Positions 44,917 through 53,334 of a stretch of 64,000 nt of DNA are shown here, one piece after another. The DNA comes from Sphingomonas sp. Y57 (GTDB lineage: Bacteria > Pseudomonadota > Alphaproteobacteria > Sphingomonadales > Sphingomonadaceae), in NCBI RefSeq assembly GCF_001015195.1, contig NZ_LDES01000046.1:62001-126000 (forward strand). The letters are read 5' to 3'. The notes beneath the pieces were generated by a model. The model saw only the letters and a list, made by a program, of their open reading frames with translations, was not told where the DNA came from and made no database searches. The number at the start of each line of letters is the position of its first letter. The first letter of the stretch is position 1. The position numbers and the translations under genes were made by a program.

Positions 44917-45872
44917 TGAGACGACCGGCGGCAGCGATGGACGAGACGCCCCCGCTCGCCGAGGGGATCGCCCGCTATGTGGAGCTGTTCCGCGCCTCCC
45001 CACCGGCCGCGGGATTGCCGGCGATGCGACTGTCGGGCGACCTTCTCGCCGACCGCTTCGCCGATGGCTATCGACCGGCAGTCCGCAGCTTCGACACGGC
45101 CATCGCCGCGCCCGGACGGGAGATCGGGCTCCGCATCCATGATCCCGGCGGCGGCGGCCTCCGTCCCGCGATCTGCTATTTTCACGGCGGAGGCTTCGCG
45201 CTGGGCAGTATCGCGAGCTTCGACATCGCCACCGCCGCGCTGGCCGAGGCGAGTGGCGCTGTCCTCGCCAGCGTCCATTATCGCCGCCTGCCGGATGCCC
45301 CCTATCGCGAAGCGCAAGCCGATTGCGACGCTGGCTATGGCTGGCTGATCCGCCAGGCCTCGACCCTCGCCATCGATCCGGGCCGCATCCTCGTCGCCGG
45401 CGACAGCGCCGGCGCATTGATGGCGCTGGCCTGCGCCGCCAACGCGCGCGATGCCGGCGGGGCGATCCCTGCCGCGCTGCTGCTGTTCTACGGTACCTTC
45501 GCTATGGACGCGGACCGACCCTCTTATCACGGGGCGGCCGATCCGCTGCTGAACCGGGAGCGGATCGAAGCCTATATCCGCCTGTTCGCCGGAAGCGGGG
45601 GGCTGGCGGATGCACCCGCCCCCGTGGACCGCGCCGACCTGGCCGGCCTGCCCCGCACGCACATCGTCGCCGCCGGGCTCGACCCGCTCTGCGGCGAAGC
45701 CGGCGAACTGGCGGAACGGATGGCGGCAGCCGGCGTCGATGTCACGCATCGGATCGCCCCCGGCATGATCCATGGCTTCCTGCGCGCGGCCGGTGTCTCG
45801 GCCGCCGCGCGCGACGAACTGAATCGGGCGGTGGCGGCGATCGGACCATTGCTGTCGCCGCGAGACCACTGA
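44916..45872 (+). CDS. Alpha/beta hydrolase, hormone-sensitive lipase family (GDSAG type)
   Basis: 318 aa. HGGGFALG oxyanion motif, nucleophile GDSAGALMAL, acid in GLDPLCGEAGELAERM and catalytic His in GMIHGFL are all in place. Family IV esterases hydrolyse short esters and lactones. The ATG at 44916 shares its first base with the LLM stop, so the two are translationally coupled: a Baeyer-Villiger monooxygenase followed by an esterase is a natural pair, converting a ketone to an ester and then opening it. The upstream residues before MDETPP are arginine-rich and a second ATG at 44937 is possible. Confidence 0.9.
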   Translation: MRRPAAAMDETPPLAEGIARYVELFRASPPAAGLPAMRLSGDLLADRFADGYRPAVRSFDTAIAAPGREIGLRIHDPGGGGLRPAICYFHGGGFALGSIASFDIATAALAEASGAVLASVHYRRLPDAPYREAQADCDAGYGWLIRQASTLAIDPGRILVAGDSAGALMALACAANARDAGGAIPAALLLFYGTFAMDADRPSYHGAADPLLNRERIEAYIRLFAGSGGLADAPAPVDRADLAGLPRTHIVAAGLDPLCGEAGELAERMAAAGVDVTHRIAPGMIHGFLRAAGVSAAARDELNRAVAAIGPLLSPRDH

Positions 45873-45892
45873 CCGTGATCGAAGGAGAGGAT

Positions 45893-46273
45893 ATGGAACA
45901 GGACGAGCTTTACGATCGCGGCAGGGCGATGCGGCTGGAGATGTTCGGTGAGCCCGGAGTCCGCAGCATCGACGCCGCCGACGATTTCCAGGAGCCGCTC
46001 CAGGACCTCGTCACCCGCCATTGCTTCGGCGACATATGGAGCCGCCCCGGCCTCGACCGGCGGACCCGCAGCCTGCTGACGATCGCGATGCTGGTGGGCC
46101 AGGCACGGCCCGACCAGCTCCGGAACCATGTGAAGGGCGCAGTGTCGAACGGCGCGACCAAGGAGGAGTTGCGCGAGTTGCTCGTCCATGCCTCGCTCTA
46201 TGTCGGCCTGCCATCGGTCTCCGACGCCTGGCGCCATGTTCGCGAGGCGTTGCAGGACGCCGGCGCATATTAA
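45893..46273 (+). CDS. Carboxymuconolactone decarboxylase family protein (PcaC-like)
   Basis: 126 aa from the ATG at 45893, with GAAGGAGAGG just before it; longer frames overlap the esterase gene. The all-helical CMD domain is complete (LDRRTRSLLTIAMLVGQARP, HVKGAVSNGATKEELRELL, HASLYVGLPSVSDAW). The length is that of PcaC, gamma-carboxymuconolactone decarboxylase of the protocatechuate pathway; other CMD proteins are AhpD-like peroxidases with a CxxC, absent here. Substrate is probably a lactone or enol acid from ring cleavage. It is downstream of the esterase gene by 20 bases. Confidence 0.88.
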   Translation: MEQDELYDRGRAMRLEMFGEPGVRSIDAADDFQEPLQDLVTRHCFGDIWSRPGLDRRTRSLLTIAMLVGQARPDQLRNHVKGAVSNGATKEELRELLVHASLYVGLPSVSDAWRHVREALQDAGAY

Positions 46274-46292
46274 CCCTGGAGAGGACGGGAAA

Positions 46293-46832
46293 ATGGGAGA
46301 GGCCTGCACGATCGCGCTGGCGGCCCGGAGCCTCCGGGAGCAGATGGAGATCGGCCTGCGCCGGCTGGGCCGGCCGGTGTCGGTGATCACCTGCTGGGAC
46401 GGAGAACGGCGCTGGGCGAAGACCGCCACCGCCGTGACGGAACTCAGCATGGACCCACCCTCGCTGCTGGTCTGCATCGACCGGCAGGCCGGGGTCCATG
46501 GCCCGATTACGCGCGGCGCCAATTTCTGCGTCAACATCCTTCATGCCGACCAGCGCGCCATATCGGAGCAATGCGGCGGCGCGGAACGCGGCGAGGGGCG
46601 GTTCCGCGAGGGCCGGTGGGATTCCGCCGCCTGCGGCACGCCCTATCTCCGCGGCTGCGAGGCGAGCTTCGTCTGTGAATATGCGACGCATATGGACCAC
46701 GGCACCCATACCATCGTCGTCGGCACGGTGACCGAGGTGCATATCGGGACGGACGAGATCGACCCGCTGATCTATGTCGACGGCCACTACGCGCACCCCG
46801 CCGCAGATGCACCGGCGGCGAAGGGGCGGTAG
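46293..46832 (+). CDS. Flavin reductase family protein
   Basis: 179 aa from the ATG at 46293 with TGGAGAGGACGGG upstream. Split-barrel FMN-binding fold: RRLGRPVSVITCWDGE, TAVTELSMDPPSLLVCIDR, GANFCVNILHADQ and DHGTHTIVVGTVTEV. This is the HpaC/HsaB type that reduces FMN or FAD with NAD(P)H and supplies it to a monooxygenase. The LLM monooxygenases at 43726 and 50423 would be its users, as neither has its own reductase gene. Gap of 19 bases to the CMD gene. Confidence 0.9.
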   Translation: MGEACTIALAARSLREQMEIGLRRLGRPVSVITCWDGERRWAKTATAVTELSMDPPSLLVCIDRQAGVHGPITRGANFCVNILHADQRAISEQCGGAERGEGRFREGRWDSAACGTPYLRGCEASFVCEYATHMDHGTHTIVVGTVTEVHIGTDEIDPLIYVDGHYAHPAADAPAAKGR

Positions 46833-46835
46833 GCG

Positions 46836-48206
46836 ATGGACGATACCGAAGCGCTGCTCGAACAGATCGAGCATGCCTGCCGACGGATGAAGATGGCGCA
46901 ATCGACCTTCGGCCGGCTGGCGGTCAACGACGGCAAGCTCGTCGCCCGGCTGCAGCAGGGAGGCCGGGTGACGGTGCAGACGGTGGAGCGCGTCCACCGC
47001 TTCATCGAGGAACAGGGCGGCACGTCGGCGGAAGCGCTGCGATCGGGGATCAAGGGGCTGCGCGCGGGCCTGAGGCCCGAGCATGCGTTCCGTTTCTACG
47101 ACAACCGCCAGAAATACCTGATGTTCGTCAACACGACGACCGAAAAGCAGATCATCGCCGACCGCGCGGTGCAGGAACTGTGCGAGACGCAGCCGAGCCC
47201 GCCTGCGATCCGCCTGCTGGACGGCGGAGCGGGCGACGGAACGGCGCTCGCGCGCATGCTGCGCGGGCTGCATCGGCGCCACCCCTGGGTGCCCTTCTAC
47301 GTCGTCGCCAAGGAGATCAGCATGGAGAATATCCGGCTGACCCTGGAGAAGATGCCCGACCGGCTGCGCGAACATTCAGCGACGGTTCTCGTCCTCACCA
47401 ACCTCAAATATGCCGAGACGCCATTGCTCCAGCCCGACAGCGCTGCGGCGGCGAGCCGGATGGTGTGGCACGAGGTCGCGCTCGACGGCACCTCGGCCGG
47501 TGAGTTCGAGGAGCAGATCGCCGCGCTCGAACCCTTTCTTCAGAAGAACTGGCAGACGACGATCGGGTCCAGCGGCAACCCGCTGTACCGGACGCCGACG
47601 GTGCTGATCCTCTATCGCAAGGATCACGGGTTCATGCTCGATCCCATCGTGCCGCGGCGCGGCTATGCCAAGGCCGATTTCGATTTCGTGCTGGCCTCGC
47701 AGCCCTACCGCGCGAGCGCGCCGCTCGAATTCAAGACATCGCGGGTGATCACGCCGCTGGTCCGCGCGCTTCGCCCGAACGGCAAGCTGATGGGTGTCCA
47801 CAGCCATGGCCGCGACCCGGGGATGGAGATCATCAACGGCATCTGGCCCGACGAAGCCCCGTTCCGCGACGATGGCGAAGCGATCCTGCGGCAGGTGGCG
47901 GAAGAGCTCGGCCCAGCGGCGCGCGACTATCACTTCCACGATATGGCGCCGGAAAGCACCTTATTCCGCTACGATGTCCGCACCCTGCCGACGGAGATCA
48001 GCGAGGGCATGCCGATCGGCAGCTCAACCCTGTTCGCGGCATGGAACGCGGCGAGTTATGTCGCCCAGATCACCGACGAGCGGCTCGCGGGCGCCCTGTC
48101 CAACGACCATTATCTGGAGGCGACGCGCGACGTGCTGCAACGCCGCGGCGGCCTTTGGTTCAACGACGAAGTCTATATGATCTCCCGGCGAGCGCGGCTG
48201 CATTGA
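46836..48206 (+). CDS. HTH-fused methyltransferase-like protein (unrecognised family, paralogue 1)
   Basis: 456 aa; no characterised family recognised. Residues about 18-62 (MAQSTFGRLAVNDGKLVARL, then RVTVQTVERVHRFIEEQ) look like a small helix-turn-helix of a type usually seen alone in alphaproteobacteria. From residue 85, FRFYDNRQKYLMFVN begins a domain shared with the protein at 61448-62644, including a Rossmann motif LLDGGAGDGT (127-136) that fits SAM-binding motif I. A conserved LASQPYRASAPLEFK and WFNDEVYMISRR end. Class I methyltransferase activity is inferred from motif I only. It follows the flavin reductase by four bases and precedes a zinc ribbon gene, so it is in the catabolic operon. 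Confidence 0.8.
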   Translation: MDDTEALLEQIEHACRRMKMAQSTFGRLAVNDGKLVARLQQGGRVTVQTVERVHRFIEEQGGTSAEALRSGIKGLRAGLRPEHAFRFYDNRQKYLMFVNTTTEKQIIADRAVQELCETQPSPPAIRLLDGGAGDGTALARMLRGLHRRHPWVPFYVVAKEISMENIRLTLEKMPDRLREHSATVLVLTNLKYAETPLLQPDSAAAASRMVWHEVALDGTSAGEFEEQIAALEPFLQKNWQTTIGSSGNPLYRTPTVLILYRKDHGFMLDPIVPRRGYAKADFDFVLASQPYRASAPLEFKTSRVITPLVRALRPNGKLMGVHSHGRDPGMEIINGIWPDEAPFRDDGEAILRQVAEELGPAARDYHFHDMAPESTLFRYDVRTLPTEISEGMPIGSSTLFAAWNAASYVAQITDERLAGALSNDHYLEATRDVLQRRGGLWFNDEVYMISRRARLH

Positions 48207-48243
48207 CCACGCTTCAGATCGCGGAATCGTGGAGGATGCAACA

Positions 48244-48468
48244 ATGACCGAGCCCGACCCGAACGGCCCCGCCTGCCCCTTCTGCGGGGCGCCGTGGAGC
48301 GCGGCGATGCTGGCGCAATATGACCGCTTCACCATCGCCTCGAGCTGCTCCTGCTGCGCCGGCGAGACGCATGCCGCCCCCATCCCCGTCCTGCAGCACG
48401 AACAGCCCGAGGACATAAGCTGCACGGCCTGCGGCCGCGCCATCTATCGCGCCATGCCAGCGCACTGA
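48244..48468 (+). CDS. Small zinc-ribbon protein
   Basis: 74 aa from the ATG at 48244, with GGAGG eight bases upstream. Cysteines at 11 and 14 (CPFC), 35, 37 and 38 (SCSCC) and 60 and 63 (CTAC) suggest one or two zinc knuckles of the short zinc-ribbon kind. No catalytic residues are visible. It lies between the methyltransferase-like and amidohydrolase genes with 37- and 19-base gaps. It may act as a metal-binding accessory or partner of a neighbouring enzyme; I cannot assign a function. Confidence 0.7.
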   Translation: MTEPDPNGPACPFCGAPWSAAMLAQYDRFTIASSCSCCAGETHAAPIPVLQHEQPEDISCTACGRAIYRAMPAH

Positions 48469-48487
48469 TCTTTTGCGAAAGGCCTCC

Positions 48488-49363
48488 ATGAAGACCGCCC
48501 CCTTCCCGATCGTCGACGGCCAGATCCACCAGCCGAGTCCACCGCTGCCGACCGATGGCGACCTGACGGAGGCGGCCAGGCTGCTGATCAATGTCGAGAT
48601 CGCGCGAGAGGCGATGGACAGCGTGGGGGTGGACGCGGCGCTTGTGGTGGCGGCGCTGCCCTATGTCGACGCATGCGTCGCGCGCTATCCCGGCCGCTTC
48701 ATCGGGGTCGAGACCTTCGCAGCGACCGGCGCAGACCTCGCCACCGCCGTGGAGCGGGCGCGCGGCGATTCCCGGCTGGCTGCGGGCCGCCTGCTTGTCA
48801 CCGATTTCCGCACCACCGAGCTGTCGCCCGGCTTCACCTCGGGCGGGATGGATGCGGGGTTCGAGGCGGCCGAGCGGGTCGGGTTGCCGCTGTTCCTGTC
48901 GACCCACGGCCAGCCGGCGGCGATGCGCCCGCTGATCGAGAAGCACGGCGACCTGACCGTGATCATCGACCATCTCGGCGTCAGCCAGCATCCCGTTTCG
49001 CCGCCGCGCGACGATCCCTGGGATCGGCTTGACGGACTGCTGGCGCTGGCCGACCTCCCCAACGTCCACGTCAAGCTATGCGGCATTCCGTTACTGTCGG
49101 CGCAGGCCTATCCCTTCGCGGACACCTGGCCGAACCTGCACCGGGTGATCGCCGCATTCGGCGCCGACCGGCTGCTCTGGGCGAGCGACTATACCCGGCT
49201 GCGCATGGCCGACGCGCGAAGCCCCTTGCGCAACCGCGGCTGCCTCTACAGCGAGTGCCGCGACATGCTGCTGCACAGCGACGAGATCGACGAAGCCGCC
49301 AAGGCGGCGATCTTCGGCGGCACCGTGATGCGGCTTCTGGACTGGATGCCATCGGCCGGCTGA
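48488..49363 (+). CDS. Amidohydrolase family protein (2-pyrone-4,6-dicarboxylate lactonase-like)
   Basis: 291 aa from the ATG at 48488 with AAAGG upstream. TIM-barrel amidohydrolase-2 pattern: PIVDGQIHQP at the N-terminus (the family motif is D-x-H-x-H; here Gln replaces the first His), LSTHGQPA and IIDHLGVSQ in the middle and LWASDYTRL late. Length and layout are of the LigI/lactonase group, which does not always need a metal. Hydrolysis of a lactone or decarboxylation is plausible given the SMP-30 lactonase encoded next. The AT-rich 115 bases after it look like a promoter region. Confidence 0.85.
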   Translation: MKTAPFPIVDGQIHQPSPPLPTDGDLTEAARLLINVEIAREAMDSVGVDAALVVAALPYVDACVARYPGRFIGVETFAATGADLATAVERARGDSRLAAGRLLVTDFRTTELSPGFTSGGMDAGFEAAERVGLPLFLSTHGQPAAMRPLIEKHGDLTVIIDHLGVSQHPVSPPRDDPWDRLDGLLALADLPNVHVKLCGIPLLSAQAYPFADTWPNLHRVIAAFGADRLLWASDYTRLRMADARSPLRNRGCLYSECRDMLLHSDEIDEAAKAAIFGGTVMRLLDWMPSAG

Positions 49364-49432
49364 TCGGCGACATTATCAGCCAGGCGAATATTCCTTTACA
49401 AACGCCGTTCAACATGGCAGCAAGACTGTTAT

Positions 49433-49443
49433 CAGCTAAGCTG
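49433..49443. promoter_or_regulatory. CAGCT-A-AGCTG palindrome in AT-rich region upstream of SMP-30 gene
   Basis: A perfect 11-base palindrome (CAGCT, central A, AGCTG) lies in the AT-rich 115-base interval 49364-49478 between the amidohydrolase and SMP-30 genes. The rest of the interval contains no recognised feature. The position suits an operator for an internal promoter. Low certainty. Confidence 0.35.
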
Positions 49444-49478
49444 TCATTTTGCCCAGCGGAGAGGGATAGTCACCGACC

Positions 49479-50411
49479 ATGCCGATCGAACGGCTCAGCC
49501 CGGCGCTCGACGCCATCATTCCGCCCGGAACCGATTCGGAAGAACTGGGCCGCGGCTTTGGCGGGCCTACCGGGCCGGCCGAAGGACCCGTGTGGATCGC
49601 CGATCAGGGCCACCTTCTGTTCAGCGACATCCACAACAGCCTTCGCATGCGCTGGCACCCCGAACAGGGGATCAGCGTCGACAAGGAGGACACCCAGAAC
49701 GGCAACGGCCAGACCCTCGACCGTGAAGGACGGCTGGTGGTCTGCCACCATTTCAGCCGCCGCGTCGATCGCGAGGAGAAGGATGGCAGCGTCACCGTCA
49801 TCGCCGACAATTATCGCGGGCTGAAGCTCAACCGCCCCAACGACGTCGTCGTGAAATCTGACGGCGCGATCTACTTCACCGATCCGCCGCCCAAGGTGCC
49901 GTTCACGCCGGTGGACCATCCCCCCGAACTGGACGTGGCGGGGGTGTACCGCGTGTCACCCGACCTGCAGCGGATCAACATGGTCGTCCGCGACCTGATA
50001 AACCCCAACGGGCTGTGCTTCTCGCCAGACGAGACGATCCTCTACGTCAACGACAGCAATCGCCACCGCATGCTGATCATGGCCTATGACGTCGAGGCCG
50101 ATGGCATGCTCGACCTCGGCAGCGCACGCCTGTTCTGCGACATGCGCGGCGACGATCGGCCCGGTGGCCCCGATGGGATGAAGGTCGACGTCGAAGGCAA
50201 TGTCTACTGCACCGGCCCCGGCGGCATCTGGATCCTGAACCCCCAGGGCGAGCAACTCGGCACGATCCTGATCGAGGGCCGCACCTCCAATCTCAACTGG
50301 GGCGATGCCGACTGGCGCACGCTCTACTTCACCGGCGCCCGCAGCCTCCACCGCATCCGGCTCTCCGCGACCGGCATCCCGGTCCCGCGCGGCGCCCTCC
50401 CGAATTCCTGA
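49479..50411 (+). CDS. SMP-30/gluconolactonase family protein
   Basis: 310 aa, six-bladed beta-propeller. The N-terminal FGGPTGPAEGPVWIADQGHL contains the Glu that binds the active-site metal, LNRPNDVVVKSDGAIYFTDP has the Asn/Asp blade motif, and NPNGLCFSPDETILYVNDS and PDGMKVDVEGNVYCTGP hold further ligands. Family members hydrolyse lactones (gluconolactonase, luciferin-regenerating enzyme, drp35). Upstream lies an AT-rich promoter-like region, so it may begin a transcription unit with the LLM gene 12 bases downstream. A lactone from Baeyer-Villiger or ring cleavage chemistry is the natural substrate. Confidence 0.9.
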   Translation: MPIERLSPALDAIIPPGTDSEELGRGFGGPTGPAEGPVWIADQGHLLFSDIHNSLRMRWHPEQGISVDKEDTQNGNGQTLDREGRLVVCHHFSRRVDREEKDGSVTVIADNYRGLKLNRPNDVVVKSDGAIYFTDPPPKVPFTPVDHPPELDVAGVYRVSPDLQRINMVVRDLINPNGLCFSPDETILYVNDSNRHRMLIMAYDVEADGMLDLGSARLFCDMRGDDRPGGPDGMKVDVEGNVYCTGPGGIWILNPQGEQLGTILIEGRTSNLNWGDADWRTLYFTGARSLHRIRLSATGIPVPRGALPNS

Positions 50412-50422
50412 GAGGACAGACC

Positions 50423-51730
50423 ATGCAGTTCGGCCTTTTCTACGAGCATCAGTCGCCGGCCCCGTTCAGCGCCGAGAAGGATCGCCAGACCTTCCACAAT
50501 GCGCTGGCCGAGCTCGAACTCGCCGACCGGCTGGGCTATGACTATGCTTGGCTCGTCGAGCATCATTTCCTCGAGGAATATTCGCACAGCTCGGCGCCGG
50601 AGGTGTTCCTCGGCGCATTGACCCAGCGGACCAAGCGGATGCGGCTGGGCCATGGCATCGCGGTGATGCCGCCGAAGATCAACCATCCCGCGCGCGTCGC
50701 CGAGCGGATCGCGACGCTCGACCTGTTGTCCAACGGGCGCATCGAATGGGGCACCGGTGAAAGCGGCACGGCGATGGAGCTGGAAGGCTTCGGCGTAGAT
50801 CCCGACCTGAAGAAGGACATGTGGCGCGAAGCGACCGAACAATGCGCCAACATGCTGACGATGAACCCCTATCCGGGCTATGAGGGCGAGCATTTCTCGA
50901 TGCCGACCCGCAACATCGTTCCCAAGCCGCTGCAGACGCCGCACCCACCGCTCTGGGTTGCCTGCTCGCGCCGCGACACCATTCTCCACGCGGCCCGCAA
51001 CGGCATGGGTGCGTTGGTGTTCGGCTTTGCCGCGCCGGAGCAGGCCGGCAAATGGGTGCAGGAATATTACGACATCATCCGGTCGGACGAATGCGTGCCG
51101 ATCGGCCATTCGGTGAACGCCAATTTCGCGATCGTTACCGCGCTGTCGGTCCATGAAAATGAGCTGGAGGCGATTCGCCGGGGATCGCAGGGCTTCAAAT
51201 ATTTCGGCTATTCGCTCGGCTTCTACGCCGCCTTCGGCAAGGGCAAGCCCGGACATTCGACGGTCTGGGAAAATTTCCTGAAGGCCGAGGCATCCATAGA
51301 AGACAATCACGGCAATGGCGGCATCGGCACGCCCGAACAGGTCTATCGTCATTGCCAGGCCTATGCCGATGTCGGCGTCGACCAGATCATCTTCGTCCAG
51401 CAGACAGGGCCGGCCAACCACGAGCATATCTGCGAATCGCTGGAACTGTTCGCAACCACCGCAATGCCGCGCCTGAAGCAGGGTGAGGAGGAGCGGCTCG
51501 CGAAGAAACAGGCGGAGCTGGCGCCCCACATCGAGCGCGCCCTGGCCCGCAAGCCACGCATGGCCGAATTGACCGTGGAAGAGATCGAGGAGGTTCGCAG
51601 CTTCGGTCTGCGGCGCAAGGACGAAGGCAGCTTCGTCAACGTGCGTTCCGATCGTGGTGGCGGCGTTGCCGTGGTCGCCGAGGATCCGATGGCGCCTGTC
51701 GCCGGCGATCCCGAGCGCCGATCGGCCTGA
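50423..51730 (+). CDS. LLM class flavin-dependent oxidoreductase
   Basis: 435 aa, bacterial luciferase-like monooxygenase. Motifs LVEHHFLEEYSHSSAPEVFL, RLGHGIAVMPPKINHPARV, DLLSNGRIEWGTGES and TPHPPLWVACSRRDTI define the FMN-binding barrel. The C-terminal 60 residues are charged and unusual, ending in a short Gly/Val/Asp-rich tail that neighbours lack. It needs reduced FMN from the reductase encoded at 46293. Distantly related to the LLM at 43726, so the cluster has two different flavin monooxygenases. It is convergent with the CMD gene at 51735 (four-base gap). Confidence 0.9.
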   Translation: MQFGLFYEHQSPAPFSAEKDRQTFHNALAELELADRLGYDYAWLVEHHFLEEYSHSSAPEVFLGALTQRTKRMRLGHGIAVMPPKINHPARVAERIATLDLLSNGRIEWGTGESGTAMELEGFGVDPDLKKDMWREATEQCANMLTMNPYPGYEGEHFSMPTRNIVPKPLQTPHPPLWVACSRRDTILHAARNGMGALVFGFAAPEQAGKWVQEYYDIIRSDECVPIGHSVNANFAIVTALSVHENELEAIRRGSQGFKYFGYSLGFYAAFGKGKPGHSTVWENFLKAEASIEDNHGNGGIGTPEQVYRHCQAYADVGVDQIIFVQQTGPANHEHICESLELFATTAMPRLKQGEEERLAKKQAELAPHIERALARKPRMAELTVEEIEEVRSFGLRRKDEGSFVNVRSDRGGGVAVVAEDPMAPVAGDPERRSA

Positions 51731-51734
51731 TCCG

Positions 51735-52289
51735 TCAGGGGGAAGGAGCGAAGGGCTGGTCGAACCCGCCCGCCTTGATAAAGCCGGCGAGCAGCCGGTA
51801 GTAGCCGGCGATAGCGACGACCTCTGTCGCGCCGGCGCGGCCGAACCGTTCGGCCGCGACGGCGAGCAGGTCCGGGTCGCCCTCGCCCCGGCCGGCGATG
51901 TCGCGGCAGAGCGCGATCAGGGTCGCGGCAGGCTGTTCGTCCACCCCGGCGCCTTCCGGCAGCGTCGCCGCGACCACTGCCTCCGGGACACCTGCCGCCC
52001 GCGCGATCGGCGCGTGGTAATTCCATTCATAGCCGCAGCGGACCGCCCCCGCCGTCGCCAAGATCGCTATCTCGCGCTCCGCATCGGGCAGGATCGAGGA
52101 GAAACGCAGCACCGCGCCGACCGCCTGGATGGCTTCGGCCAGCGACGGTGCGTCGAGCATCGCGAGGAACGGGCTCGGCACCGATCCACGCGGTCCCGAA
52201 GCGATCAGCTCGGCCACCCGCCGCTGCTCGGCAGTCGCCCCCGCCAGGCTGGCGGGAAGGCCGATCGGCGGCTTCAACGGATCGGTCAT
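51735..52289 (-). CDS. Carboxymuconolactone decarboxylase family protein
   Basis: 184 aa from the ATG at 52289 with GAGGAGATGTG upstream. CMD-domain pattern LPDAEREIAILATAGAVRCG and WNYHAPIARAAGVPEAVV. Longer than PcaC and of the type with an N-terminal helix; no CxxC. It is transcribed opposite to the flanking operon genes, and its start lies only 31 bases from the divergent extradiol dioxygenase start. Function unknown; hydrolase, decarboxylase or peroxidase roles occur in the family. Confidence 0.83.
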   Translation of the reverse strand: MTDPLKPPIGLPASLAGATAEQRRVAELIASGPRGSVPSPFLAMLDAPSLAEAIQAVGAVLRFSSILPDAEREIAILATAGAVRCGYEWNYHAPIARAAGVPEAVVAATLPEGAGVDEQPAATLIALCRDIAGRGEGDPDLLAVAAERFGRAGATEVVAIAGYYRLLAGFIKAGGFDQPFAPSP

Positions 52290-52320
52290 CACATCTCCTC
52301 TTGTCGAACGATATCCTATC

Positions 52321-53316
52321 ATGGCGAATGATCCTTATCGCCAGCTGCCGGATCGGGGAAGGACGGAAGGCGGGTTGCGGTCGCTGGGCTATATCGGGGT
52401 CGAGACCCGCCGGCTCGATGACTGGGCAGATTTCGCCTCCGGACTGCTCGGTATGCAGCTGGTCGATCGCCGCGACCGAGGCTTCGTGCTGCGCACCGAC
52501 GAGCGTGCGGCGCGCGTCCTGGTCGAGGACGGCACCAGCGAGCGGGTTGCCGTGATGGGCTGGGAGGTGGCCGATGCCGAGGCGCTCGCCGCCCTCGCCG
52601 CGCGGCTGTCCGATGCCGGACATGCGGTCGCGCCGGGCGACCGCGACCTGGCCGAGCGGCGCCGCGTCGCCGGCCTGCTGGTCGCACGGGATCCGTTAGG
52701 CAACCGGCTCGAATTCTTCCACGGTGCGGCCGACGCGCCGAAGCCCTTCGTCCCCGGCCGCGCGATCAGCGGCTTTCGCACCGGATCGCTCGGCCTCGGT
52801 CATGTCGTGCTGACCGCCCGCTCGCCCGAGGCGGTCATCCCCTTCTATACCGAACTGCTCGGCTTCCGGCTCAGTGACTATGCGCTGCGCCCCTTTCGTG
52901 CCTGGTTCTTCCATCTCAATAGCCGCCATCACAGCTTCGCGCTGATCGGCACCGGGGCCGACGGCTTCCACCACCTGATGGTCGAGCTCGACTCGCTTGA
53001 CGACGTCGGCCAGGCCTACGACCTCGCGCAGCTCGACGACGGCAGGGTCGGCGTCACGCTCGGGCGCCACAGCAACGACCATATGACGTCCTTCTATGCA
53101 CGCTCGCCATCGGGCTTCATGATCGAATATGGCTGGGGCGGCCGGTCGATAGACCCGGAAAGCTGGCGGCCGTTCGAATGCGATTTCGGGCCAAGCTTCT
53201 GGGGCCATGAGCGGGCCTGGCTCCCGCTGGACAAACGAGCCGAGGCGCTGCGCCTGAGGCTCGCCGCCGCCGCCGCCGGAAGGCGCGCGCCGGATTTCGT
53301 GCGAGGCGACGACTGA
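52321..53316 (+). CDS. Extradiol ring-cleavage dioxygenase (type I, BphC/HsaC-like)
   Basis: 331 aa from the ATG at 52321. Two VOC domains; the C-terminal domain holds the metal ligands H161 (GLGHVVL), H218 (FHHLMVEL) and E269 (FMIEYGWGG). Likely catalytic residues are H203/H204 (RHHSF), H250 in GRHSNDHMTSFY and Y259, whose spacing matches BphC. It should split a catechol between the hydroxyl carbon and its neighbour (meta cleavage), using Fe(II) and O2. The upstream promoter space is only 31 bases and no ribosome binding site is evident, so the transcript may be leaderless or read through. It is followed by an FAH-family hydrolase gene. The substrate could be a bicyclic or steroid catechol. 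Confidence 0.92.
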   Translation: MANDPYRQLPDRGRTEGGLRSLGYIGVETRRLDDWADFASGLLGMQLVDRRDRGFVLRTDERAARVLVEDGTSERVAVMGWEVADAEALAALAARLSDAGHAVAPGDRDLAERRRVAGLLVARDPLGNRLEFFHGAADAPKPFVPGRAISGFRTGSLGLGHVVLTARSPEAVIPFYTELLGFRLSDYALRPFRAWFFHLNSRHHSFALIGTGADGFHHLMVELDSLDDVGQAYDLAQLDDGRVGVTLGRHSNDHMTSFYARSPSGFMIEYGWGGRSIDPESWRPFECDFGPSFWGHERAWLPLDKRAEALRLRLAAAAAGRRAPDFVRGDD

Positions 53317-53334
53317 GATGGAGGACAGCGATCG

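Noticed and set aside
46293-53316. Assigning the flavin reductase and extradiol dioxygenase directly as HsaB and HsaC
   Set aside because: No HsaA (acyl-CoA dehydrogenase-fold monooxygenase) or HsaD-specific context was found, and the neighbouring monooxygenases are LLM-type; only the family can be claimed.
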